Shown one piece after another: positions 43,859 to 51,629 of a DNA stretch of 52,532 nt (positions are counted from its first letter, which is position 1; each line of letters opens with the position of its first letter). Position numbers and translations under genes: made by a program. Below the pieces are notes generated by a model. That model did no database searches. It saw only the letters and a list, made by a program, of their open reading frames with translations, and was not told where the DNA came from. The DNA comes from Alphaproteobacteria bacterium (GTDB lineage Bacteria; Pseudomonadota; Alphaproteobacteria; UBA6615), in the NCBI GenBank assembly GCA_021774575.1, contig JAJFIX010000028.1:1-52532 (forward strand), written 5' to 3'.

Positions 43859-44884
43859 ATGAATTTGGCAACAGTTGCGGTCACCGTCGGCGAGGATGCC
43901 ATTGAAACCCGGGCCCTTCCGGTCCTTGACCTCGGTCCTTTCTTGGCCGGTGACGAGGGCGCTAAACAAAGCTTGGCCGGTGAATTACGCCAGGCGGCGG
44001 AAGAAATCGGCTTTCTGGCAATTGCCAATCACGGTGTTTCCCAGGACCTTCTCGACCGGATGCTGGAGCAAAACGAGCGGTTTTGCGCCCTTCCCATTGA
44101 GCAAAAACTCGCGATGAAAATCGATCATAATCAGCGCGGCTACATTCAAGCCAAGGCGACAATGATCAAGCATTCGACCTATCACGAGCATACAAAGTGG
44201 GATCTGAACGAGACGTGCGTATTTGCCACGGAGCACAGTCCCGACGACCCGCATGTTAAGGCCGGGCGGCAGTTTTACGGTCAGAATCAATGGCCGGAAA
44301 ATTTGCCTGGGTTCCGTGAAACCGTGGACGAGTATATGACCGTGCTGGAGGGGCTCGGCCGCAGTCTGCTCCCCCTCTGGGCCCTCGCCCTCGAGCTGCC
44401 GGAAGAATTTTTCAGCCCTTATTTTGAAAACGGTTACACCTATTTTCGCATGGCCCATTACCCGCCAAAACCAGAGGCGGATGAAAACGAGTTTGCCCTT
44501 GGGGCCCATGCCGATACCGGTTTCATGACGCTGCTACCGTCGCCGGACGTCAAAGGGCTGGAAATCATGGACACCAATAATATTTGGTTCCGCCCCGATA
44601 AGGTTCCCGATGTTATTCACGTCAATATCGGCCAATTCCTCGAGCGTTGGAGCAATCACCGCTTCCGCGCCACCCCCCACCGGGTTGCTGTGCCCCGCGA
44701 TAACGAGCGCTATACGACGCCGGTTTTCATCAACCCCGATTTCGAAAAAATCTGCTCTTGCCTACCGACGTGCCAGAGTCCGGCAACCCCTCCTCGTTAC
44801 CCACCAGAGAGTTATTGGGATTTCTTCAAGTGGTATATGAACAACAGCTACCCTCATTATGACGAGTTTCATAAGGGTGCGTAA
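43859..44884 (+). CDS. 2-oxoglutarate/Fe(II) oxygenase, isopenicillin N synthase family
   Basis: 341 residues from the ATG at 43859 (GAGGG/AGGA upstream). The N-terminal DIOX_N region has LPVLDLGPFLAGDEG and AEEIGFLAIANHGVSQDLLDRML in blocks. The C-terminal jelly-roll has the Fe ligands in LGAHADTGFMTLLPS (HxD) and HRFRATPHRVAVPRDNERYTTPVF in blocks (His; Arg of the 2OG motif in NERYTTP, where RxS is usual). Typical substrates are small molecules or amino acids; this one is unknown. It stands alone between the lipase and the LysE gene. Confidence 0.94.
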   Translation: MNLATVAVTVGEDAIETRALPVLDLGPFLAGDEGAKQSLAGELRQAAEEIGFLAIANHGVSQDLLDRMLEQNERFCALPIEQKLAMKIDHNQRGYIQAKATMIKHSTYHEHTKWDLNETCVFATEHSPDDPHVKAGRQFYGQNQWPENLPGFRETVDEYMTVLEGLGRSLLPLWALALELPEEFFSPYFENGYTYFRMAHYPPKPEADENEFALGAHADTGFMTLLPSPDVKGLEIMDTNNIWFRPDKVPDVIHVNIGQFLERWSNHRFRATPHRVAVPRDNERYTTPVFINPDFEKICSCLPTCQSPATPPRYPPESYWDFFKWYMNNSYPHYDEFHKGA

Positions 44885-44896
44885 GCCCAACCGAAG

Positions 44897-45517
44897 CTAA
44901 TCCAGCGCCAAGGTCACCCCGGCGCCGATCATCACTGTGCCCGCGCTGCGTCCGGTCCATTTCAGTGCACGCGGGGTCGTCAGCAATCCCCGACCCCGTG
45001 TCGCCGCCGACGCGTAGGCAAAAAGGACAAACGTGAGGACAGTGGCAACCACACACGAAACGACAACCCCATCGGCGAGCGAAATACTTTCTAGGTCGAT
45101 AATCGCCGGCAATATCCCGACATAGAAAATGATCACCTTCGGATTGGATAAGGTAAGCGTCAGACCGCCCATAAATCCCTTGAAATGACTTGGAGGCAGC
45201 GTCGCTTTTACTTCAGCCGAATGGGTTTCATTGCGGTGGGCGACCCACAGTCGGATACCGAGATAAATGAGATAGAGGCACGCTGCCAAGCGAACGAGAA
45301 CAAAGATCTCCCGATACTCCGCCGCCAGCACGGCAAGGCCGGTCATGGCAAAAATTACGAAAACAAGATCACCGGCAACGATCCCGGCAATAAAGCCGAG
45401 ATTGTGCCTCAGCCCGGATATAAGCGTGCGGGAAACCAAGGCAAAAATGCCCGGACCGGGGCTGGCCATCGCAACGAGACACGCGATCGCCAGCAGCAAT
45501 ATGGTCTCAAAGGTCAC
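44897..45517 (-). CDS. LysE/RhtB-family amino-acid exporter
   Basis: 206 residues, six predicted membrane segments. Typical start TILLLAIACLVAMASPGPGIFAL with the PGP motif near residue 20, and GLRHNLGFIAGIVAGDLVF in blocks. It exports amino acids or their derivatives. It overlaps the LysR gene by 4 bases, so the regulator probably controls it in response to the same compound. Confidence 0.93.
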   Translation of the reverse strand: MTFETILLLAIACLVAMASPGPGIFALVSRTLISGLRHNLGFIAGIVAGDLVFVIFAMTGLAVLAAEYREIFVLVRLAACLYLIYLGIRLWVAHRNETHSAEVKATLPPSHFKGFMGGLTLTLSNPKVIIFYVGILPAIIDLESISLADGVVVSCVVATVLTFVLFAYASAATRGRGLLTTPRALKWTGRSAGTVMIGAGVTLALD

Positions 45518-46449
45518 TCTCGCCCTCCTCGGCCGAAGTCAACTCGCGTAAAGTTAGTTGCAAGTTTTGCCGCCTCGTCCAATATCCATTCGCGAAAAAT
45601 CCGAATTTTTGGCGTTTCGACCGTCGCGGCCGAACTTACGACCCAATAGGCGAAATCTCCACCAATGGAAAGTTCAAACGGGCGTATCAGCCGCCCGGCG
45701 ATCAGATCGTCGGCCACCAGGGCCGTCCGCCCCATCGCCACCCCATGCCCGTCAATTGCCGCCTGCACAGCGGCGATACTGTGGTCGGAAAAGACCGGAC
45801 CTTTCTCCGCGTCGACTTTATCCCCCACACCGGCCGCTGCAATCCATCGCGGCCAATAATCGGGCTCCCAGCTATGAAGCAAAGTATGGCGCGCCAGATC
45901 CGCTGGGCCTTCTAAGGGCCCTATCGCGTCGAGCAATTGCGGCGCACAGACGGGGAAAACCTGCTCGGCCATCAAACGGTGGGTGCTGAGATCTGGCCAA
46001 TCACCATCGCCGTGGCGAACCGCAACGTCGATATCGCTTAGGGCAAAATTGATATGCTCCGGCGCAGCGCTGATCCGCAGGTCGATTTCGCCGTTGGCCG
46101 CATAAAAAAGATGTGACCGAGGAACCAGCCATTTGATCGCAAACCCCGGCGATACGCTGACCATCAAGACATTATCCTGACCGGGAGATCGAAGATCGCG
46201 GGTCGCATCGGCAATTGCGGCGAGGGCCTGGCGCACCGTCGGCAAATAGGCGGTTCCGGCTTGGGTGAGGCGCAGGCCCTGATGAATACGGCGAAACAGA
46301 GTGAGCCCGAGAAAGTCTTCGAGCTTCCGCATCTGCTGGCTAACCGCCCCCTGGGTAACCCCAAGCTCCCCGGCAGCGGCGGTAAAACTAAGATGCCGGG
46401 CGACGACCTCAAAGGCTCGCAACGCGTTCAATGGCGGCAGGTCAGACAC
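45514..46449 (-). CDS. LysR-family transcriptional regulator (GcvA-like)
   Basis: 311 residues. N-terminal HTH (about 5-65): LPPLNALRAFEVVARHLSFTAAAGELGVTQGAVSQQMRKLEDFLG in blocks, with LFRRIHQGLRLTQAG after it. The C-terminal periplasmic-binding-like sensor domain has DIDVAVRHGDGDWPDLSTH, a GcvA-group signature. First gene of the LysR-LysE unit; probably senses the exported compound. Confidence 0.93.
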   Translation of the reverse strand: MSDLPPLNALRAFEVVARHLSFTAAAGELGVTQGAVSQQMRKLEDFLGLTLFRRIHQGLRLTQAGTAYLPTVRQALAAIADATRDLRSPGQDNVLMVSVSPGFAIKWLVPRSHLFYAANGEIDLRISAAPEHINFALSDIDVAVRHGDGDWPDLSTHRLMAEQVFPVCAPQLLDAIGPLEGPADLARHTLLHSWEPDYWPRWIAAAGVGDKVDAEKGPVFSDHSIAAVQAAIDGHGVAMGRTALVADDLIAGRLIRPFELSIGGDFAYWVVSSAATVETPKIRIFREWILDEAAKLATNFTRVDFGRGGRE

Positions 46450-46574
46450 AATCTATCCATTATTTTTTCTAATATTACAAATCAGAATTACTGGTTTGTA
46501 GTCGCCCACTAATTCGCCCAGATTATACCCGCAAACCCCACTTAGGCCAAATGTTGCTTTAGGAGATCTATATA

Positions 46575-46820
46575 ATGCATCAGTTAGAATCAACGCGAAC
46601 CAATGCGAAGCACCAAACCGCTATCCTGCAGAAAATCTATTACATTAGCGGTCTGTCTGGGCGCACAATAAAGGACTTCACCGTAATCGGCCGACTATGG
46701 CTAGAGCGCCGGGAGCAGCGTATTGCCCTTGGCCAACTTGACCCCGCCCAACTGGCCGACCTCGGGCTAACCAGCGCAGCGGCGAGGGCGGAAGCGAGCA
46801 AACCTTTTTGGCGCCCCTAG
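46575..46820 (+). CDS. DUF1127 domain protein, 81 aa
   Basis: A small basic protein; the last 50 residues match DUF1127: GRLWLERREQRIALGQLDPAQLADLGLTSAAARAEASKPFWRP in blocks. The family is abundant in alphaproteobacteria; some members bind RNA and affect small-RNA turnover and phosphate or carbon metabolism. A ribosome binding site (AGGAG) lies about 10 bases upstream of the ATG at 46575. The function here is unknown. Confidence 0.87.
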   Translation: MHQLESTRTNAKHQTAILQKIYYISGLSGRTIKDFTVIGRLWLERREQRIALGQLDPAQLADLGLTSAAARAEASKPFWRP

Positions 46821-46838
46821 TGCCCAAAACGCACCGTT

Positions 46839-46872
46839 ATTAAGACGAGCTGGGTATTAAAACGAGCTGGGG
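46839..46872. repeat. 17-bp tandem duplication across the SDR stop codon
   Basis: ATTAAGACGAGCTGGGT (46839-46855) and ATTAAAACGAGCTGGGG (46856-46872) match at 15 of 17 positions. The second copy contains the last codons and stop of the SDR gene (minus strand), so the 3' end has been duplicated just downstream. Confidence 0.75.
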
Positions 46873-47636
46873 TAAAATCCACCGTCGAGCAGGATATTTT
46901 GGCCGGTCATATAGGCGGCCTGAACACTACACAAAAATGCGCATGTGCCGCCAAATTCCTCGGGCGAACCAAAACGGGCCGCCGGTATCGTCGCCTTTGC
47001 CCCGTCGGCCAGTACCTTGGCCGTTACACCTTTTAGCTTCGCCATACCGTCAAGGGCGCCCTTCAGCCGATCGGTGTCAAAATACCCCGGTAACAGGTTG
47101 TTTACAGTGACATTATTAGGGGCAACTTCGCGGGCGACACCGGCGACGAACCCGGTCAAACCGGCCCGCGCGCCGCTAGAAAGGTCAAGTCCGGTTACCG
47201 GCATTTTGACCGAAAATGAGGTGATATTAACGATGCGACCGAATTGCCGGGCAATCATCGGGTCGATCACCGCCTGGATCATTTGGATCGGCGTGACCAT
47301 GTTCATCTCAACCCCGTCGAGCATGGCCTGGCGGTCAATATCGCGAAAACCTTTGAGCGGCGGCCCACTATTATTATTAACGAGAATATCAGGCTCGGGC
47401 ATCGCTGCGAGCAGGGCGGCCCGACCGTCACTCGTCCCAACATCGGCGACAACCGGAATGATTTGCGCGCCGGTTGCCGTGCTAATCTCCTCGGCCGTCT
47501 GAACCAAAACATCTTCGTCGCGACCATTAATTGCGACAGATACGCCGGCACTGGCAAGCGCCAGGGCGCATGCCTTTCCAAGTCCACGGCTTGACGCACA
47601 GACGATTGCCCGGCGACCCGAAATTCCTAGATCCAT
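46857..47636 (-). CDS. SDR-family oxidoreductase lacking the standard Tyr
   Basis: 259 residues. Cofactor motif AIVCASSRGLGKACALALA and NNNSGPPLKGF are clear. The active-site stretch ITSFSVKMPVTGLDLSSGARAGLTGF, given in blocks, lacks the usual YxxxK: the Tyr position is Ser and the Lys is Arg. This variant is known among FabG-like homologues, and catalysis may be altered or lost. A Gly-rich C-terminus (GQNILLDGGFYPSSF) is present. The gene stands alone between DUF1127 and the arfB gene. Confidence 0.9.
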   Translation of the reverse strand: MDLGISGRRAIVCASSRGLGKACALALASAGVSVAINGRDEDVLVQTAEEISTATGAQIIPVVADVGTSDGRAALLAAMPEPDILVNNNSGPPLKGFRDIDRQAMLDGVEMNMVTPIQMIQAVIDPMIARQFGRIVNITSFSVKMPVTGLDLSSGARAGLTGFVAGVAREVAPNNVTVNNLLPGYFDTDRLKGALDGMAKLKGVTAKVLADGAKATIPAARFGSPEEFGGTCAFLCSVQAAYMTGQNILLDGGFYPSSF

Positions 47637-47770
47637 GCGATGTCCTCTGTAATTTGCTAGCTTGCTTTTTTGGTCATGCCGCGCGCTAGATCCAGTGCGC
47701 GCTAAATCCAGTGCGCGCCAAATCCAATGAATGCAATTGTGCCCGTGAAGTAAACAAGATAGAAGTCGCC

Positions 47771-48193
47771 ATGATCCAAGTCACACCCACCATCGCCATC
47801 GCCGAGGCCGAATTCACATTTACCTATATTCGTGCCCCCGGCCCCGGCGGCCAAAATGTGAACAAAGTCGCCAGCGCCGCCCAATTACGTTTTGACGCGG
47901 CCAATTGTCCGGCAATCGTTCCAGCGGTTTTTGCCCGGCTCCGCACGGCGGCTGGCCAGCGGATGACGGCAAAGGGCGAGATCGTCATCACCGCCCATCG
48001 ATTTCGCTCGCAAGAGCGCAACCGACAAGACGCCATCGACCGGCTCACCGACTTGATCCAGGGTGCAGCTGCCGTGCCAAAGCATCGGCGACCGACCAAG
48101 CCAGGCAAGGCTGCCAAACAAAGACGCCTCGATACCAAGCGACAGCATTCACAAATAAAGAAGGGACGACAACGGGTTGGCCCGGATAGTTAA
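47771..48193 (+). CDS. arfB: alternative ribosome-rescue factor ArfB (peptidyl-tRNA hydrolase, YaeJ)
   Basis: 140 residues from the ATG at 47771; upstream in-frame codons are unconserved. The N-terminal RF-1 catalytic domain has the GGQ motif in APGPGGQNVNKVASAAQLRF. The C-terminal tail is basic (KHRRPTKPGKAAKQRRLDTKRQ in blocks), and enters the empty mRNA channel. It releases stalled ribosomes without a stop codon. Its stop overlaps the convergent secreted protein gene by 4 bases. Confidence 0.95.
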   Translation: MIQVTPTIAIAEAEFTFTYIRAPGPGGQNVNKVASAAQLRFDAANCPAIVPAVFARLRTAAGQRMTAKGEIVITAHRFRSQERNRQDAIDRLTDLIQGAAAVPKHRRPTKPGKAAKQRRLDTKRQHSQIKKGRQRVGPDS

Positions 48194-48933
48194 ACGAATT
48201 TCCGATCATCTAAAATCGGTATGACTGTCAGCGGAGCTATGTCGGGAATGAGCGGAAAGCTCGGGTCTTCGTCCGACGTCTCTCGCGGTGTCTCATTTAA
48301 GTCGGAGACATCAAGTGCCGCATCACTGCTTCCAATACCCTCAGTCCCGGAAGTTTCAGCTCCGGCATCTTCGTCCGCGGCCCCCTCTTCCTCGACAATG
48401 TCATCCTCGACAGCGTCTTCCGCCACGCCACCTCCATCTTGGCCGATATCCGTGTTGATCTGCGCGCAACGCACATAAATGCCCGTCTGGCGACCATTAC
48501 TATCGGTCGATCGCATACTGGTGAAACTTCGATTAAAAACATAGGCTTGCTCAAAATTGGACGGAACGATGCTGCCATCGGAATTGCGCCGCATTAGGGA
48601 ACTGCCGGAAAAGACAATTCTTGAATCGAACGCTGGCTCCTCGAACTCGCCGAGATCCTCTTCAACAATCTCAAATGAAACAAACCGTGCCATCGTTTCG
48701 ACCGTCACCCGGTCCGAGACCAAGTTCACCGTCATTTCACCGTCAATCTCGGATGGAAAATCGACTTCAATGGTCGCCGAACCACGGATATCCAGGCGGC
48801 ACCATTTTCCGACGGCGATTGCAAAAAAATCGTCTTCGGTCGGCTCTGAAACCTGCGCTGCGACCGAACTCATACACACGAGGGACAATGCTAGGCTGGC
48901 AAGCGCAGTCCTGATCGGATCAAAAACACCCAT
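48190..48933 (-). CDS. hypothetical secreted protein with acidic tail
   Basis: 247 residues from the ATG at 48933, which gives a clean Sec signal (MGVFDPIRTALASLALSLVC-MSSVAAQ). The frame is open to 49050, but that part is low-complexity intergenic DNA. The mature part has a beta-rich domain (about 30-160: KWCRLDIRGSATIEVDF, RVTVETMARFVSFEIVEED, YVFNRSFTSMRS) and then a long Glu/Asp/Gly-rich tail. No family is recognised. Convergent with the arfB gene. Confidence 0.75.
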   Translation of the reverse strand: MGVFDPIRTALASLALSLVCMSSVAAQVSEPTEDDFFAIAVGKWCRLDIRGSATIEVDFPSEIDGEMTVNLVSDRVTVETMARFVSFEIVEEDLGEFEEPAFDSRIVFSGSSLMRRNSDGSIVPSNFEQAYVFNRSFTSMRSTDSNGRQTGIYVRCAQINTDIGQDGGGVAEDAVEDDIVEEEGAADEDAGAETSGTEGIGSSDAALDVSDLNETPRETSDEDPSFPLIPDIAPLTVIPILDDRKFV

Positions 48934-49560
48934 CTTCTTATCTCGCACTGCCTGGACGTTACGTCTCATCACCAACCCCAAAAAAACCAAACCCAAAAGA
49001 CCAAACCCAAAGACCCAAATGGCGCCCTTTTCTTGGAACGCACCCAACACACAAAACCAGTTTTCCTATAGCGGTGTCCCATGGCTCAGTTCCTGCGGAT
49101 CGTACAGTCATGATCCGGATTGCTCCAGCCAAAGCGATCAACATATCCCCATAATTTGAGCGTCAAACCAAACTGTTGCATTTTTATCGTAATCTTGGTG
49201 CCTTTTGCAGCTAACCGAACCGAAAGCCACAGATTTGGTATCAATACTGTCACCGACCGTCTTATTTTTAAAAGAAAAACAGTGTCTTCACCTGGGCATA
49301 TTATGATGCTATCATGCCACTTAAGTTGGTGGGTTTTGGCGACAATTAACCTGGTAGATGTCCGTTCGTTATGGCAAATGGCGGACGTGGTGGCGGATTA
49401 CGCCTCTGTCACATCTCCTGTTACAATTGTTGATTTGCCTGCCTTAGGCGTATGTGCGACTCTTTGGTTTAAAACTGTCTATGCGGGAACATACCTGTGA
49501 GACGGAACGGTCGGCAACTGGAACCGACTTCTGGCGAGACTTACGGTGGGGGATATCAAA
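48934..49560. other. intergenic region, low complexity at its left end
   Basis: About 630 bases without a convincing gene. The left part (48965-49025) is a run of C/A-rich units (CCAAACCCAAA), encoding a WVFGFG-type hydrophobic frame on the minus strand that I treat as non-coding. The middle has a small inverted repeat (GGATCGTACAGTCATGATCC, about 49098-49117). A 126-residue plus-strand ORF (49120-49500) lacks family features. The region should contain the divergent promoters of both neighbours. Confidence 0.45.
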
Positions 49561-50730
49561 ATGCGGGTGCAAGTTCATCTTCCGTTTCTTAACGAAGCGG
49601 ATGACGCTGATTTTGGCCATACATTTGGGCCAAAAAAACACAGAGCCGAAAAGAACAGAGCCGAAAAGAATGGACGAGTTGGGTCCGCTTTTAGGACCGC
49701 TGTTGGCCTGGCGGCAATCTCTCTTGCGGTGAACGCCTGTGACCCGCAGACACGGCGTGCTGCGGTAATTGGCGGCGGCGCCGGGGCGCTGGGCGGTCTT
49801 ACAATCGGCGCAGTATCCGGCATCGGTATATTGACCGGCACCATCGTTGGCGCCGGGGTTGGAGCGGGCGCGGGAGCGATCTACGCTAATCGTGATCGGC
49901 TGGGTCAAACCCTCAGTTCAAAAAACGACAATGGCAATACCAGCGCCACGTCCGATGGCAATACGGCATCGGGGTTGACCGAGGCATCAAGAACAGCTGC
50001 CCGACGGTCTGCCTTCGCCAATACAGCCCCCCAAGGGACGGCGCCTCTAAACACCGCATCCGCCGCGCCACAACCCATACCTCAGCGCGCGACAGCAGCC
50101 GTTGCCCAAGCGCCGGCGCCCCAAACATTCCAGCAAGCGGCCCCTCCTCTACCGCCCCAGACTTATATTCAACCGACCCAGGCCGGCACTTTTGCACCGG
50201 CACCGAGTTACGTGCCGCCGGGTCAGCAGAGCTCAGCGCCCAACTATGCCGCCGGCGGCCTGTACGCGCCTCAGCCCGGTTATATTCCGCCAGGGGCGCC
50301 GTTACAGATCGCCCCAGAGTACGCGCAACAAGGCTACCCACAGCAAGGCTACGTGCAGCAGGGGTATGCGCCTCCTCAGGGATACAACCCTGTACCGGCG
50401 CCAACCCCTCAATATACGCAGCAGGCTTATTTGCCGCCGACGCCGCTCTACAACCAACCGACCTACCCCCAGACGGCCCCCCAGACGGCATTTAACGCGC
50501 CGGTAACCACGACGGATTTGGGCGGCGGATTTTCAGAGTCGGTTTCGAGGGTTCAGGCGGGTTTGGCGCGATTAGGATACGATTCTGGGCCGGCAAACAG
50601 AATTCAGCCTGATTTACTGGAGGGCGCCGTGAGGAAATATCAGCGCGATAATTCGCTGCCCGTCACCGGGAGAATTGACGACACACTTGTCCGTCGCATC
50701 GACGAACAAAGCGGACGGAGTTCGTATTAA
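49561..50730 (+). CDS. glycine-zipper lipoprotein with C-terminal peptidoglycan-binding domain
   Basis: 389 residues from the ATG at 49561. The N-terminus is atypical: about 45 charged residues with RAEKN-RAEKN precede a lipoprotein-type hydrophobic stretch (AVGLAAISLAVNAC). No in-frame start lies nearer to the signal, so either the n-region is unusually long or the true start is non-canonical or frameshifted. A glycine-zipper segment follows (GGGAGALGGLTIGAVSGIGIL, then GAGVGAGAGAI). A long Pro/Gln/Tyr-rich tract with QQGY repeats leads to a PG_binding_1 domain (about 325-385: VQAGLARLGYDSGPANRIQ, KYQRDNSLPVTGRIDDTLV). It probably bridges the outer membrane and peptidoglycan. Confidence 0.85.
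   Translation: MRVQVHLPFLNEADDADFGHTFGPKKHRAEKNRAEKNGRVGSAFRTAVGLAAISLAVNACDPQTRRAAVIGGGAGALGGLTIGAVSGIGILTGTIVGAGVGAGAGAIYANRDRLGQTLSSKNDNGNTSATSDGNTASGLTEASRTAARRSAFANTAPQGTAPLNTASAAPQPIPQRATAAVAQAPAPQTFQQAAPPLPPQTYIQPTQAGTFAPAPSYVPPGQQSSAPNYAAGGLYAPQPGYIPPGAPLQIAPEYAQQGYPQQGYVQQGYAPPQGYNPVPAPTPQYTQQAYLPPTPLYNQPTYPQTAPQTAFNAPVTTTDLGGGFSESVSRVQAGLARLGYDSGPANRIQPDLLEGAVRKYQRDNSLPVTGRIDDTLVRRIDEQSGRSSY
49642..49671 (+). repeat. 15-bp direct duplication (RAEKN twice)
   Basis: AGAGCCGAAAAGAAC (49642-49656) is followed directly by AGAGCCGAAAAGAAT (49657-49671), one mismatch. It lies in the odd N-terminal extension of the lipoprotein. Confidence 0.93.
50326..50370 (+). repeat. 15-bp tandem repeat, three QQGY units
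   Basis: Three successive 15-base units encode QQGYP-QQGYV-QQGYA, differing at a few bases. It lies in the Pro/Gln/Tyr linker of the peptidoglycan-binding lipoprotein. Confidence 0.9.
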
Positions 50731-50788
50731 CCAGTTCTCGCTTGCTCGGGCGTCCACCCAGGCATCAAATCGGATTTGTGCGGATTGG

Positions 50789-51508
50789 TTACGCCTTTCG
50801 GGCGGCGACCTGCAAGCCGCCGCCGCGCGCCCATTTGTGTGAAATACTGCTAAAACCGACCCGATTGAGAAATGGCCCGATATTGGCGCGGTTGAAGTAG
50901 AGCTTGTGGTCGGGCGCGCTGAGGTCGCGAACGACTTTCCCGTCTTTGATATATTCGTCCGACGATGGGGTGGTCAAATAAAGCACCCCGCCGGGATTGA
51001 GCAGCCGAAAAAATTCGGTGGCAAATGCAAACGGATCGACGGTGTGCTCGATGACTTCGGAACAATAAATTCCGTCAAACAAGCGATCGGGCTGAAAATC
51101 CTCTACGGCAATTGTAGCAACGCTGATTGCTGAAAAATTCTCTTTTGCCGCGGCGATAAGCTGAGGGTTTATATCTATGCCTTCTGCATCGAGCCCCAAT
51201 TGGCGGCACGCTTCGACAAAAAAACCGACATTGCAGCCGACATCTAAAACTCGGTGCCCCGACTTCAATCGCCGTTTTAAAAAACGAGCCCGCGCCTTGG
51301 ACCGACGTAATTTAGAGGCAAATTTTTTGTCATAGGTCGCAATATACCCCGTCGCGGTCTCTTCACCTTGGAGTTCGGCCGCCTCTTCCCGGGTTAGCAT
51401 ATCCCGCATGCAGATATACTCGCTTGCCGGAAACCTGATCCAAGTAATCCCATTTTGTTCGGCCAAGACTTCGTGCTCGCTCGAACCGGTAATCGGACAA
51501 TTAACCAT
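50789..51508 (-). CDS. class I SAM-dependent methyltransferase
   Basis: 239 residues from the ATG at 51508, which has GGGGAAA upstream; 51568 is a possible earlier start. The N-terminal part has MVNCPITGSSEHEV, a Cys-containing segment that may bind metal. The Rossmann core has HRVLDVGCNVGFFVEACRQLG (motif I), GIDINPQLIAAA, FDGIYCSEVIEHTVDP and LLNPGGVLYLTTP. The N-terminal Cys-x-IT region resembles methyltransferases of cell-surface sugar biosynthesis. The acceptor is unknown. Confidence 0.92.
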   Translation of the reverse strand: MVNCPITGSSEHEVLAEQNGITWIRFPASEYICMRDMLTREEAAELQGEETATGYIATYDKKFASKLRRSKARARFLKRRLKSGHRVLDVGCNVGFFVEACRQLGLDAEGIDINPQLIAAAKENFSAISVATIAVEDFQPDRLFDGIYCSEVIEHTVDPFAFATEFFRLLNPGGVLYLTTPSSDEYIKDGKVVRDLSAPDHKLYFNRANIGPFLNRVGFSSISHKWARGGGLQVAARKA

Positions 51509-51629
51509 CACATTTTCCCCGTGCACGCCAAGCGACGCAAAATGCGCCCAAGCATCGGCGACGGCCACTTATATGATCAACCAGAACGGTGCCGCAAGTG
51601 CCCAACCCCAAGCCTCGGGGAGATTAAAA

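Noticed and set aside
49120-49500. 126-aa plus-strand ORF
   Set aside because: Composition is not coding-like, there is no ribosome binding site, and no family is recognised.
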